A DNA stretch of 64,000 nucleotides from an uncultured Polaribacter sp. Its GTDB lineage: Bacteria > Bacteroidota > Bacteroidia > Flavobacteriales > Flavobacteriaceae. Both the position numbers and the translations under genes were made by a program. Shown one piece after another: positions 8,750 to 19,500 of the stretch (position 1 is the stretch's first letter; each line of letters opens with the position of its first letter). The notes below the pieces were generated by a model, which did no database searches, was not told the origin of the DNA, and saw only the letters and a list, made by a program, of their open reading frames with translations. The DNA is taken from NCBI RefSeq assembly GCF_947501385.1, contig NZ_CANMVP010000020.1:31894-95893 (forward strand), in the 5' to 3' direction.

Positions 8750-10135
8750 TTACTGTAGAATCTTATCTAAAAAAGCTGTTTTTCTGTCTGAAAATATGAA
8801 ATATTTTACTTGAAATATGTTTCCAATAGCAGTAATTAATAAACATATTGATGTTGCTATGATTACTCCATAAGTATTATTACCCGTAAATTTAATAAAG
8901 AAAATAGATAATGGAATGTTTAAAATCATTGTAAATATAGTCATATACATAATTAGTCTAACTTTGCTAATACCACCTAATATTGTGGAAAATATTCCTG
9001 TAACCATACTCAAGAAGGTATAAACAGCAAAAGACACTAGTAGTTCACTAGAAATAATCATTGACTCATTAATCCAAATAGTTATTATTTTTCTACCTGA
9101 GAAAACCATTATAATTAGTATTGGAAAAATTACTATTAAAGCCATTAATTGTTTTTTTACTATTTTTCTTATCCAAATAAAATCCTTTTTCACATAAGCC
9201 TCTGTATATGCAGACCAAAGAGGAATCATTATTAATGTAGATAGCATTGTAATAACACCAAAATATCTAAAAGTTATGCTATATGGAGTAACTTCTTCTG
9301 GAGATATCACATGAGATATAATTAATGTATCTGTCTGGAAAATTATTATTCCTGCTAGTTGTATAAAAAAAAATTTACCTCCTAATGAGAATAAATCTTT
9401 AACTTTATTTTTATCGAAAAAAGTAAAAGATGGTCTAAAACTTTTGTATTTTCTACTGAACATCCAAAAACTAAAAAAAACAAAAATTATAAAAGGAATT
9501 ATAGTGTAAATAACTCCAATACCTAAAAGATTATCCTTCAGTTCTTCTTTAAACACTAAAAAAATCAATAGAACAATAAAATTAGAAATAGCAATAATTA
9601 GCGAAGGATAAGCTGGTTTATGGTTAGCTAATAATATTGAATTTATCAATTTTAAAGAGAATTGTGCAACTGTAATTGAGAAAAGAATAAAAATTAAATA
9701 TTTAATTTCTTCTTGAAAATTTTCATTAACATTAAAAGCAGATGCCCAATTAACATAATTCCAAGGTAAATAGAATATTAATATTACTGAGATTGATAAA
9801 AAAATCATTATAATATATGCAGTACTAATGTATTCTTTACCTTCCTTTAAATTACCCCTTGCTATAGATTCAGAAAACTTATTCCTAAGTCCATTTCCAA
9901 TACCAATATCAAAAATTTCTATCCATGATAAAACACTAAATATAGTAATCCATACTCCATATTTATAATTGCTTAAAATATCTAATGTTAATGGTATTAA
10001 CATTAAATTTATAATCACACTAAACCCTTTTATAAAAAAAAGTGAAATAATATTAGACTTTGCTTTTATTGACCTTTCATTCCCCTTGGATATATATTGA
10101 AATATTTTGGAAAAAAAAATTTTGAAAAATATCAT
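8750..10135 (-). CDS. Wzx-type polysaccharide flippase
   Basis: A 461-residue protein with about twelve hydrophobic segments, the size and topology of Wzx/RfbX flippases in the MOP superfamily, which turn lipid-linked repeat units over to the periplasmic face. Typical features are the N-terminal ISLFFIKGFSVIINLMLIPL helix, YGVWITIFSVLSWIEIFDIG after it, and LGGKFFFIQLAGIIIF at mid-protein, where the second six-helix bundle begins. It follows fcl with a 46-bp gap and leads into the acyl and glycosyltransferase genes, the normal place for a flippase. Base composition becomes noticeably more AT-rich from here towards position 1. Confidence 0.88.
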   Translation of the reverse strand: MIFFKIFFSKIFQYISKGNERSIKAKSNIISLFFIKGFSVIINLMLIPLTLDILSNYKYGVWITIFSVLSWIEIFDIGIGNGLRNKFSESIARGNLKEGKEYISTAYIIMIFLSISVILIFYLPWNYVNWASAFNVNENFQEEIKYLIFILFSITVAQFSLKLINSILLANHKPAYPSLIIAISNFIVLLIFLVFKEELKDNLLGIGVIYTIIPFIIFVFFSFWMFSRKYKSFRPSFTFFDKNKVKDLFSLGGKFFFIQLAGIIIFQTDTLIISHVISPEEVTPYSITFRYFGVITMLSTLIMIPLWSAYTEAYVKKDFIWIRKIVKKQLMALIVIFPILIIMVFSGRKIITIWINESMIISSELLVSFAVYTFLSMVTGIFSTILGGISKVRLIMYMTIFTMILNIPLSIFFIKFTGNNTYGVIIATSICLLITAIGNIFQVKYFIFSDRKTAFLDKILQ

Positions 10136-10181
10136 TTTATCTTTTTAATGAAACTTGATGTTGTATTTTGACAGTTTTATG

Positions 10182-11294
10182 TTATAAAGACTTTTTCAAA
10201 TACCAATCATACATCATTTGTACACCACTTTCTAATTCTACTTTATGTTTCCAATCCAGATTATTTAATTTAGTAACATCTGTAACCTTACGCATGGTAC
10301 CATCTGGTTTTTCTGTATTGAAAACAAATTTACCTTTAAAGCCTACAATTTTCTTTATCAAATTTGCTAAATCTTTAATCGAAATATCTCTTCCTGTTCC
10401 AATGTTGATATGGGTATTTCTTATTTCTTTTTTATCAGAAATTAAATCTTTAAAATCTACACTTTGCATTATATGAACACAAGCATCTGCCATGTCTTCT
10501 GAATATAAAAACTCTCTCATTGGTTTACCTGTTCCCCAAACTTCAACAGCCCCTTCTGCGCTATGCACATCTTCCCCAAAAGGGGAGAATTGAAAGACAC
10601 CAAACTTCTCTAAAATCTTTAAAATTTCATTTTTATCATTTTTCCCTGAAATGTTTTTTATAGGATTTTTATTCAAATCTTTTCGAACGCCTTCCCAGTT
10701 ATCCTCTAATATCAACTTTGCCAAATGAATTTTACGAATTAAAGCTGGCAAAACATGCGATTTTTCTAAATCAAAATTATCATTGGGTCCGTATAGATTT
10801 GTTGGCATTACAGAAATAAAATTGGTGCCATATTGCAAATTATAACTTTCACAAAGCTTAATACCAGCAATTTTAGCGATCGCATAGGGCTCATTGGTAT
10901 ATTCTAAAACATCTGTTAATAGAGACTCTTCTTTAATGGGTTGCGCTGCATTTTTTGGATAAATACAAGTACTTCCTAGGAATAGTAATTTTTTAACGCC
11001 AGAAACATAACTCTGGTGAATTACATTATTCTGAATCATTAAATCATGATAAATAAAATCTGCTCTATACCTATTATTTGCAACAATACCCCCAACTTTT
11101 GCCGCTGCTAAAAAGACATAAGTTGGGTTTTCTTGTGCAAAAAAAGCTGCGGTTGCTTGCTGATTTGTTAAATCTAGTTCTTTGTGTGTTCTAGTAATAA
11201 TATTGGTATGCCCTTTTTCTTGAAGATTCTTTAAAATGGCACTCCCCACCAAACCTCTATGACCTGCAACAAATATCTTATCGTTCTTATTCAT
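10182..11294 (-). CDS. fcl: GDP-L-fucose synthase
   Basis: Converts GDP-4-keto-6-deoxy-D-mannose to GDP-L-fucose by epimerisation and NADPH reduction. This extended short-chain dehydrogenase has the dinucleotide motif GHRGLVG at residues 11-17, Ser108 in GSTCIYP, and the catalytic pair Tyr137/Lys141 in YAIAK. At 370 residues it is about 50 longer than the E. coli enzyme. The extra length is an insert around residues 190-240 ([18 protein letters not shown]...), before [19 protein letters not shown], which I recall as common in Bacteroidota homologues. It overlaps gmd by 8 bp, so both pathway steps are translated together. Confidence 0.96.
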   Translation of the reverse strand: MNKNDKIFVAGHRGLVGSAILKNLQEKGHTNIITRTHKELDLTNQQATAAFFAQENPTYVFLAAAKVGGIVANNRYRADFIYHDLMIQNNVIHQSYVSGVKKLLFLGSTCIYPKNAAQPIKEESLLTDVLEYTNEPYAIAKIAGIKLCESYNLQYGTNFISVMPTNLYGPNDNFDLEKSHVLPALIRKIHLAKLILEDNWEGVRKDLNKNPIKNISGKNDKNEILKILEKFGVFQFSPFGEDVHSAEGAVEVWGTGKPMREFLYSEDMADACVHIMQSVDFKDLISDKKEIRNTHINIGTGRDISIKDLANLIKKIVGFKGKFVFNTEKPDGTMRKVTDVTKLNNLDWKHKVELESGVQMMYDWYLKKSL

Positions 11295-12402
11295 AATTGT
11301 TGAGAATATCGTGCCCCCCTTTTTTAAGATACATTTCTTTTTTCATTAGATTTACATCATTCTGCATCATATCTTTTACTAAATCTTGCAGGGTGAATTC
11401 TGGAACCCAACCTAATTTTTGTTTTGCTTTTGTGGCGTCTCCTACTAATAAATCTACTTCTGTAGGTCTGTAATAATGAGAATCTATCGCTACAACTTCT
11501 TTACCAATTTCGACAGTATATTCACTGTTGGAACATGCTTTTATATATCCTTTCTCTTCTGTACCTTCTCCTTTAAATTCTAAACTTATACCTACTTGAG
11601 CAAATGCCATATTTACAAAATCTCTAACAGTGGTTGTTTTTCCTGTTGCAATTACCCAATCTTCTGGTTCTTTTGCTTGCAAAATCATCCACATCATTCT
11701 TACATAGTCTTTTGCATGACCCCAATCTCTTTTTGCATCTAAATTCCCTAGAAAGACTTTGCCCTGCATACCTAAAGCAATTTTAGAGACTGCTCTCGTA
11801 ATTTTTCTGGTAACAAAAGTTTCTCCTCGAATTGGAGATTCGTGATTAAATAAAATTCCGTTACAGGCAAATAAATTATACGCTTCTCTATAGTTTACTG
11901 TAATCCAATAGGCATATATTTTTGCTACTCCATAAGGACTTCTTGGATAAAATGGCGTTGTTTCTGTTTGAGGTACTTCTTGCACTTTACCGTATAATTC
12001 TGAAGTGGAAGCTTGATAGATTTTGGTCTTTTTCTCTAGGTTTAAAATTCGTATCGCTTCCAACAATCTTAAAGTACCTAAACCATCTACATTTGCAGTA
12101 TACTCTGGTGTTTCAAAAGAAACGTGTACATGACTCATTGCAGCGAGATTGTAAATTTCATCGGGTTTTACTTCTTGAATAATTCTAATTAAATTAGAAG
12201 AATCTGTCATATCCCCATAATGTAAAAACAAACTTCTGTTTTCTATGTGTGGATCTTGATACAGATGGTCGATCCTTTGGGTATTAAAACTAGAAGCTCT
12301 TCTTTTAATTCCATGAACTTCATAACCCTTTTTAAGTAATAATTCGGTTAGATAGGCGCCGTCTTGTCCTGTAATTCCTGTAATTAAAGCAACTTTTCTC
12401 AT
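11287..12402 (-). CDS. gmd: GDP-mannose 4,6-dehydratase
   Basis: First committed step to GDP-fucose: dehydrates GDP-D-mannose to GDP-4-keto-6-deoxy-D-mannose. The Rossmann motif [10 protein letters not shown] lies at residues 9-18 and [15 protein letters not shown] near 34-48 binds NADP. The catalytic group is STSELYG (132-138) with Tyr157 and Lys161 in [21 protein letters not shown] and [11 protein letters not shown] are further family motifs. Length 371 is normal. It is the first gene of the polysaccharide operon, 29 bp or so after a predicted transcription start. Confidence 0.97.
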   Translation of the reverse strand: MRKVALITGITGQDGAYLTELLLKKGYEVHGIKRRASSFNTQRIDHLYQDPHIENRSLFLHYGDMTDSSNLIRIIQEVKPDEIYNLAAMSHVHVSFETPEYTANVDGLGTLRLLEAIRILNLEKKTKIYQASTSELYGKVQEVPQTETTPFYPRSPYGVAKIYAYWITVNYREAYNLFACNGILFNHESPIRGETFVTRKITRAVSKIALGMQGKVFLGNLDAKRDWGHAKDYVRMMWMILQAKEPEDWVIATGKTTTVRDFVNMAFAQVGISLEFKGEGTEEKGYIKACSNSEYTVEIGKEVVAIDSHYYRPTEVDLLVGDATKAKQKLGWVPEFTLQDLVKDMMQNDVNLMKKEMYLKKGGHDILNNYE

Positions 12403-12436
12403 TTCTAAGAATCTTTTTTGGTATAAGTTTAATACA

Positions 12437-12444
12437 CAAACATA
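12437..12444 (-). promoter_or_regulatory. -7 box of the gmd/fucose-polysaccharide operon
   Basis: The minus strand reads TATGTTTG, a perfect TAnnTTTG -7 element of Bacteroidota housekeeping sigma factor. It lies about 35 bp before the gmd ATG. I see no clear TTG 17-23 bp further upstream, so the promoter may be weak or activator-dependent. The rest of the 173-bp gap between gmd and sprF (12403-12575) shows nothing else. Confidence 0.5.
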
Positions 12445-12575
12445 CGATTTTGGTGCTAAAAATGAATAAGAATTTGAATTTTTAGAAAATGAAAATCAAT
12501 AGCACTAATTCTTTTGTAAATTATACCATCTTTATAAGACTTCATTAAAATTGATAATTGATTTTTTAATTTCAA

Positions 12576-13532
12576 TTACTGAAAAATATAATACTTCTGA
12601 GTACATCTTGCCGAACTTGCACTTCGAACAAAATCGAACCCTAAAGTAATCATATGCGAACCCACATTAAATGCTTGTGTTTTGTTGGTGTTGATTCCAA
12701 AACCATAAGAGGCATATAAATTTCCTCTTTTTAAACCTACAATTGGCGCGATGCTGTTCGGGTTTAAAAATTGATCATTTAAGAAATTATAGCTTACACC
12801 AGCCCAGATATACCCATTGCTTGTTCTTTTTCTTAATTTAAGATTAAAATCGGTTCTAGACCTTTGGTCAGCCTCAAAATATTCAACCAGAATAGAAGGT
12901 TCTAGCTCATAATTAGCGGAAAATTTATTGAAAATATAAGAATTAAAAAGAGAAAACCTTCTGAGCACTAAGGGTTCTCCGTTTGCAAAAGTATCATCAT
13001 CTTTATTTAAAAGGTTCGAAATATTTAAACTAACGCTATAATGATTAAAACGATATAAAAAACTGACATCAAAATTGGAAGAATTTACACTTCTATTATC
13101 TACCACAGAAGAATCTGGTCCATTAAAATTATCGGTGTCAATTCTAAACATATTGTAACTATAGGTAAAACCAAATGAGAAAAAACTATCATTCAGACGA
13201 CTTAAAGTCAAATGACTGGCAAAAGTAAGTTTTACTCCTTGCTGGGTCGTATTTCCATTGCTGTCATTAAACACCACCAAACCACCTCCAAAACGGTCTG
13301 CTATTCTACTTTCTAAAGAAAAAGATTGGGTGTCTGGTGCATCTTTTACACCGAGCCATTGCGATAATCCGTTGACTCTAATTCTTAATCCTGAACCAAT
13401 TCCTGCATACGCAGGTGTGATCATAAAAGGATTATCACCCATATAATTTAAATATTGTGGCAAATTATTTTCTTGTCCAAAAATAGAGCCGTTTGCTATC
13501 AAACAAATAACGAGTATATATAATTTCTTCAT
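12576..13532 (-). CDS. sprF: PorP/SprF family outer-membrane protein (SprF-like)
   Basis: An outer-membrane beta-barrel that in F. johnsoniae is needed to secrete and assemble SprB through the T9SS. It has a signal peptide (MKKLYILVICLIANGSIFGQ) followed by LPQYLNYMGDNPFMITPAYAG, the family's conserved N-P-x-Y-A-G start (TIGR03519). The rest shows alternating beta-strand pattern ending in an aromatic residue (KYYIFQ), as barrels do. 318 residues is the usual length. It starts 6 bp after the SprB-like gene, in the same order as sprB-sprF, so I use that symbol on family and synteny grounds. Confidence 0.88.
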   Translation of the reverse strand: MKKLYILVICLIANGSIFGQENNLPQYLNYMGDNPFMITPAYAGIGSGLRIRVNGLSQWLGVKDAPDTQSFSLESRIADRFGGGLVVFNDSNGNTTQQGVKLTFASHLTLSRLNDSFFSFGFTYSYNMFRIDTDNFNGPDSSVVDNRSVNSSNFDVSFLYRFNHYSVSLNISNLLNKDDDTFANGEPLVLRRFSLFNSYIFNKFSANYELEPSILVEYFEADQRSRTDFNLKLRKRTSNGYIWAGVSYNFLNDQFLNPNSIAPIVGLKRGNLYASYGFGINTNKTQAFNVGSHMITLGFDFVRSASSARCTQKYYIFQ

Positions 13533-13538
13533 CGGTGC

Positions 13539-16500
13539 TTATCTATAAAGGGTGAAATTTCCAATTAATTTTTTCTTGTCTCCAAGAATGTCTTTATAGT
13601 AAACTACATACCAATAATCTCCAGAAGGCATGGGTTTGCCGTTGTAAATTCCGTCCCAACCTTGCTGAATCCCTTTAAACTCTTTTAACAATCTACTATA
13701 CCTATCATAGACAGAAACTTCTATTTCATGATATTCCTCTACTCTTTCTGGATACCAAAAATCGTTTTCATTATTATTATTTGGGGTAAAGAAATTTGGA
13801 ATAAAAATATCGATATACACACCTTCAACAGCCGCAGAAACTTCACAACCTTTTGCATCTTTTACGGTGATGGTATAGGTTCTTGTTGCATTAATTATAA
13901 AGGTATTGTCCCAGTCGAAATCACCTCCATTTAAACTATACGTATAGGGTGAAGAACCCCCAATAGGGTCTGCAATTAAAGTATTTTTTGTATTGGTATC
14001 TATGGTAAGCTCTAGAGGTACAGACTTTTCTACCTCAATTTCGGTACTTACGGAACAACCATTTTCATGCACCGCTTTTACCCTATATTTTCCTGGCAAT
14101 ACATTAGAATACTTACCATCAGTTGTTGGACTTGTATCATTTAGCGTGTAGGTTATTTGATTTTGATATGCACTACTAACCGCTGCTACAATAGAGGCTC
14201 CTTCCTCACAAGTGTAACTTACATTTGCAGATACATTTAAATTTACTGCTGTCTTCAGCGAAACATCGATACTTTTTTCACAACCGTTTTTACCTTTTAC
14301 CGTTACAGCATAGGTTTTACCTCCTTCTAAATTCGAAAATAGCGTTTGTCCTGTTACAAAAGCACCATTTTCTAACTTCGTTTCGTACGGTGCTTCATCA
14401 CCAGAAATATCCAACTCAAAAGAAGCATTCGAATTTCCAACACAGGTTTCTTCAACAATATTTTTTAATGCTACTTTTAATTCTGAGGGTTCTGCAATAG
14501 TTATTTTTTGTGTAATTGGCTCACAATTTAAATTGTCTTTGACGCTAACTTCGTATACTCCTGAAGCTAAATTGGTAAATACACTCTGACTCTTAAAATT
14601 TACACCGTCTATACTGCACAAGAAATCACCTTGTCCGCCTTTTGCATTTATGGTAATTGTTCCGTTACTTTCGCCAAAACAAGAAATAGCGGTTGCAATT
14701 ACCGGCCCATCAAAAATTAACGGTTCTGGATTATTTATTACAATTTCTTCGGTTACTATACATCCGTTTGTGTGTGTTACTGTTAAAGTGTGACTTCCTG
14801 AAGCAATGTCTTTAAATTCTCCATCAATTTGAGGCGTATTTCCGTCTAAAGAAAAAGTAACCTCACTTGCGTAAGCAGCATCAACCGTCGCGGAAATAGT
14901 TGTTAAATAATTTGTGCAATTTACTGTTGTTGTTGATTGTAAGTTTAAATCAACAGCTTCCTCTAGGTTTACAGTAACTACAGTTTTACAACCTTGGCTA
15001 TCTTCAACAAAAACAACATGGGTTGTTTCTCCTGTAAGATTGCTAAAAGCTACTTGATTGTCAATAAAGACTCCATCGTTTAATTTTGTTTTATACGGTG
15101 CAGTTCCGCCTACAATATTTATAAAGAAAGAAGCATCTGCATTTCCAAAACATGTTTCTTGATTCACATTTATAGCCGTTGCCGTTAAGGCTGTAGGCTG
15201 CATAATTGTTACGGTTTGTAAAATAGAACAACCGCTTTCATCTTGCACAGTTATATTATAATTTCCTGCAGATAAATTGCTGAATGTATTCGAAGTTTCA
15301 AAGTTTAATTGATCTATACTGTACATGAGGTTTCCTGTTCCACCTTGGGCATTTATAGTAATTGTTCCATTATTCTCGCCAAAACAAGAAACATCAGTTT
15401 TAATTACGGGTCCATTAAAAATTAATGGTTCTGGATTATTTATTACAATCTCTTCGGTTACTATACATCCGTTCTCGTGAGTTACTGTTAAAGTATAGTT
15501 TCCAGAAGCAATATCTTTAAATTCTCCATTCGTTTGAGGCGTGCTTCCATCTAAAGAAAAAGTAACCTCATTCGCATAAGCAGCATCAATTGTCGCAGAA
15601 ATAGTTGTTAGGTAATTTGTACAATCTACCGCTGTTGTTGATTGTAAGTTTAAATCAACAGCTTCTTCTAGGTTTACAATAACTACAGTTTCACAACCTT
15701 GGCTATCTTCAACAAAAACAACATGCGTTTTTCCTCCTGTAAGGTTGCTAAAAGCTACCTGATTGTCAATAAAAACTCCCCCATTTAATTTTGTTTTATA
15801 CGGCGCTGTTCCACCAACAATAGCTACAGAAAAAGAAGCATCTGCATTTCCAAAACACGTTTCTTGCTTCACATTTATAGCCGTTGCCGTTAAGGCTGTA
15901 GGCTGCATAATTGTTACGGTTTGTAGAATAAAACAACCGCTTTCATCTTGCACAATAACATCATAATTTCCTGCAGATAAATTGCTGAATGTATTTGAAG
16001 TTTCAAATTTTAATTGATCTATACTGTAAATTAGGTTTCCTGTTCCACCTTGAGCATTTATAGTGATAGAACCATCATTTGATCCCAAACAGGTAATGTT
16101 TGTAACCGCTATTGGAGCAGTGAATTCTAACGGAACTGGATCAACAATTGTGTGTGTTGCTGTAGTGATCTCACAATCTTCACTGGTAACTCTAATTTTG
16201 TAAGTTCCAGAACCAAGATTGTCAAAAATTTCTGAAGTTTGTTGTGGTCTAACTACCACATTCGTATCCTCTAATAATTCATAGAAATAATTACCCAAAC
16301 CACCAGAAGCATTTGCAGAAAGAACAGCGGTGTTTTCATTCGCACAGCTTACCAACGCAACGTCTAAATTAAGCGTCGCCGAAAGTGGTGTTACTGGTAA
16401 AATATTAATAATTGCTGATGTTTCTGAAGTACAACCATTTGCATCTTTTGCATAGAATTGGTAATCTCCTGGAGTTAAATTGAAAGTTGAGTTATTCCCA

Positions 16501-19500
16501 AAATTGATTCCATCTGAACTGTAGGTATAATTTCCAGCTCCACCATTTGCGGAAACAGTAACTGAAGCGGTTTCTGTCAAACAAGAAACTGAACTTGTTA
16601 TATTGGCTTCAATAATAACCTTATTTGGTTCATTAATCGTAATTGGCAATTGTAAATCACAAGAATAATCATCAGAAATGGTAACCGTATAATTTCCTGC
16701 AGCTAAATCAGTAAAAATATTTGAGGATTGTTTTGCTGAAATTGTTTGCCCGTCTAATTGAATTTGATAAAAATAATTTGGAGGATTTCCTTGTCCGCCA
16801 GAAGAAACAGCTACTTGTATTGCTGCACTAGCCTCTCCAGCACAGCTATTTAATACCGTTTCCACTAACGTTGCTTGTATAGGTGTTGGTGCTTCTAAAA
16901 CACTATTTTTTAGAACTTCACATCCATTTTTATCCTTTACAATGACATTATAAGCATCTGATGATAAATTAATTATTGAATTATTATTACTAAAATCTTG
17001 AATTATAGTTCCTGACGTAGTGGTTACTTTGTATTGGTAATCTCCCCAACCTCCCTTTGCGTTTATTAAAATTTCTCCGCTATTTGCAACTAAACAATTT
17101 ATAGGAGTTTCTACGAAAAAAAAATCTAAAGGATTCATTGGATTTTCAATAGTAAATACTTCAGAAGTAACTTCACAAAAAGGAGTATTCGACATGTTTA
17201 CTACTGTATAATATGCTCCTGCTGGTAAATTATTAATGGACGTTACACCCGTTCCTGTGCCAGAAATTGAGGTGGTGATTCCGCTATTATTATCAAATAT
17301 TTCATAATTATACGCATCTGAATATGGTGTTGTTGTGCTAAAATCTAAAGTAACTTCACCCGTATTAGCACCAAAGCAGCTCACATCATTTACTTTATTT
17401 ACCGTTAACTTAAAAGGGGTAATTTCTAAAACTTGATGTGTACGCTGTAAACTACATCCTGTTGTTAGGTTATTTACAGTAACTGTATACACATCTTCTG
17501 TTAAATTGAAAAATTCACCCGTATTGTTCGTTTCTGAAAATCCGTTTTTACCAACTACGGCATAACTAATATTTGCTATTGGTAATGTTGATGTATAATT
17601 TATAGAAATATGTTCTCCTGTAGCACAATCTAAAGCTTTATCAATAGTAATTGACGCCCCTGTAATTTCTGAAAATGGCTGAATTATAGCATTTGTACTT
17701 CCCATACAACCCAAAGAATCATACACGTTAATGCGATATGCTCCTCCGTTTTTATTCGTTGAATAATAAGTGCTGGTATTTCCTTTTTGTACAACTTCAT
17801 CATCTGTTGTGGCTACTGTTCCTTTTGTGTCGATAAATTCGAAAATAGTGTATGAACCACTTCCACCAGAAATGGCTGTTTTATCAATAGAAATACTTGC
17901 GTTTTCGCCAGAATTTCCAACCAAACAATTAAATTCTGTAACCGTTGGAGTTGGAACTAGTATTGGATTAAATTCTAAAATATTCACGTTTGTTTTGTCA
18001 ACATTACACCCATTAGAACTTAACGCGGTAATGGTATAAGTTCCAGGAGCAACATCTATAAAACTGTTTGAACTTGTATCAAAAGTTCCAGAAACAGGAC
18101 TAATACTATACGTATAGGTGAGGCTGCTGTTTAAATTTTGGAATGAAATATTGCCAGAATTACTGCCACTACAAACACTGTTAGTAACCGTGTACGTAAA
18201 GTCTGGAAGTAATCTCTCTGGAATTTCTACCTCAATGGTTTTAAAACAACTTCCCGTAGCAAGGGCGTTATCAAAAACAGTAATATGATATGATGTTACG
18301 TTTGAAACACTAATTATTTCTGGATTATTAAGCAAATTGGTTCTAGAAAAAACGATATTTCCAAGACCGTCTGAAACTTCATAATCATAATCTCCAGAAC
18401 CACTTGTAACGGTTAACGTTATTTCTGCATTAGGTGATGAAGAACAATCTAAATTTTTAGTAACCGTTCCTATAAAATCTAATTCAGGAATGATTTTTAC
18501 AGTTTCAGCAGGACTCTCACAAGCGTTACTATCTTTTATTTTTACTTGATAGTCTCCTGGGGTTAAGTTTTCAAATACTGAAGTTGAAACATAACTTACC
18601 CCATTATCGATAGAATAAAAATAAGGTGCTAAACCATTGGCTCCAATAACTGTAATTGTTTTGTTACTATCACAACTATTCGCAGTTAAAGTTGAGATGG
18701 TTGGTTTTTCACTAACATTAAGTGTTACCGAATTTAAAACCTTGTTACATTCAGAGGCGTCTTTTACTGAAATTAATACTGTTGAAGAAATTGTTGGATC
18801 CACTAAATTTGACAACGGAACTTCTATAAACAAATCTGTAGTTACTATTGTCGAAACAAAGTTTGAACTTGAAAGTGTAAACTCATAATTTCCAAATCCG
18901 CCATAAATGCTTGAGATTTCTATAATTCCAGGAAGTGCACAGGTAATATCTTTTGCTACAACCGCCACACCAGTAATTTCCAAACCTCTTTTAACGCTAA
19001 CATCTAAACTTCCCCAAGAACAAGAAGCGCCATTTGTAAGTACTAAGTAATAATCTCCGGCGGCCAAGTTAGATACTGTAATGTTATTTGTATTTGATTG
19101 ACTTCCGTTTGAAATTATAGTGTTGGTTGTTTTATCAAATACATTCCAATTTAATATACCACTTAAAGGATTTTTAGCATCATCGATAGAAAACTCAATT
19201 TCACCAGTATCTGAAGTTGCACAGGCATCTTTTGTTACGTTTCCAGTAATTGCAATATCTGGAGTAAACGTATCATACACATTTGTATCATTTTGTTTGA
19301 TACAGCCCGTAGCATCTTTTACGTAAAAAGTATAATTAAGCCCTGGTGTTAGATTATCAAAAATATATTGCAACGATGTTGATGGTATAGGCGTCTGCCA
19401 ATCTGTTGTAGAATTAATTGCAAACTGATACGGTGCAACACCATCTTGCGCTTCTACTGTTACATTAAAACCATCTACACAACTTCCTCCTGGAGCTGTA

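Noticed and set aside
14014..16131. CRISPR-like periodicity
   Set aside because: The period is 705 bp and in frame with a protein repeat; there are no short repeats with unique spacers.
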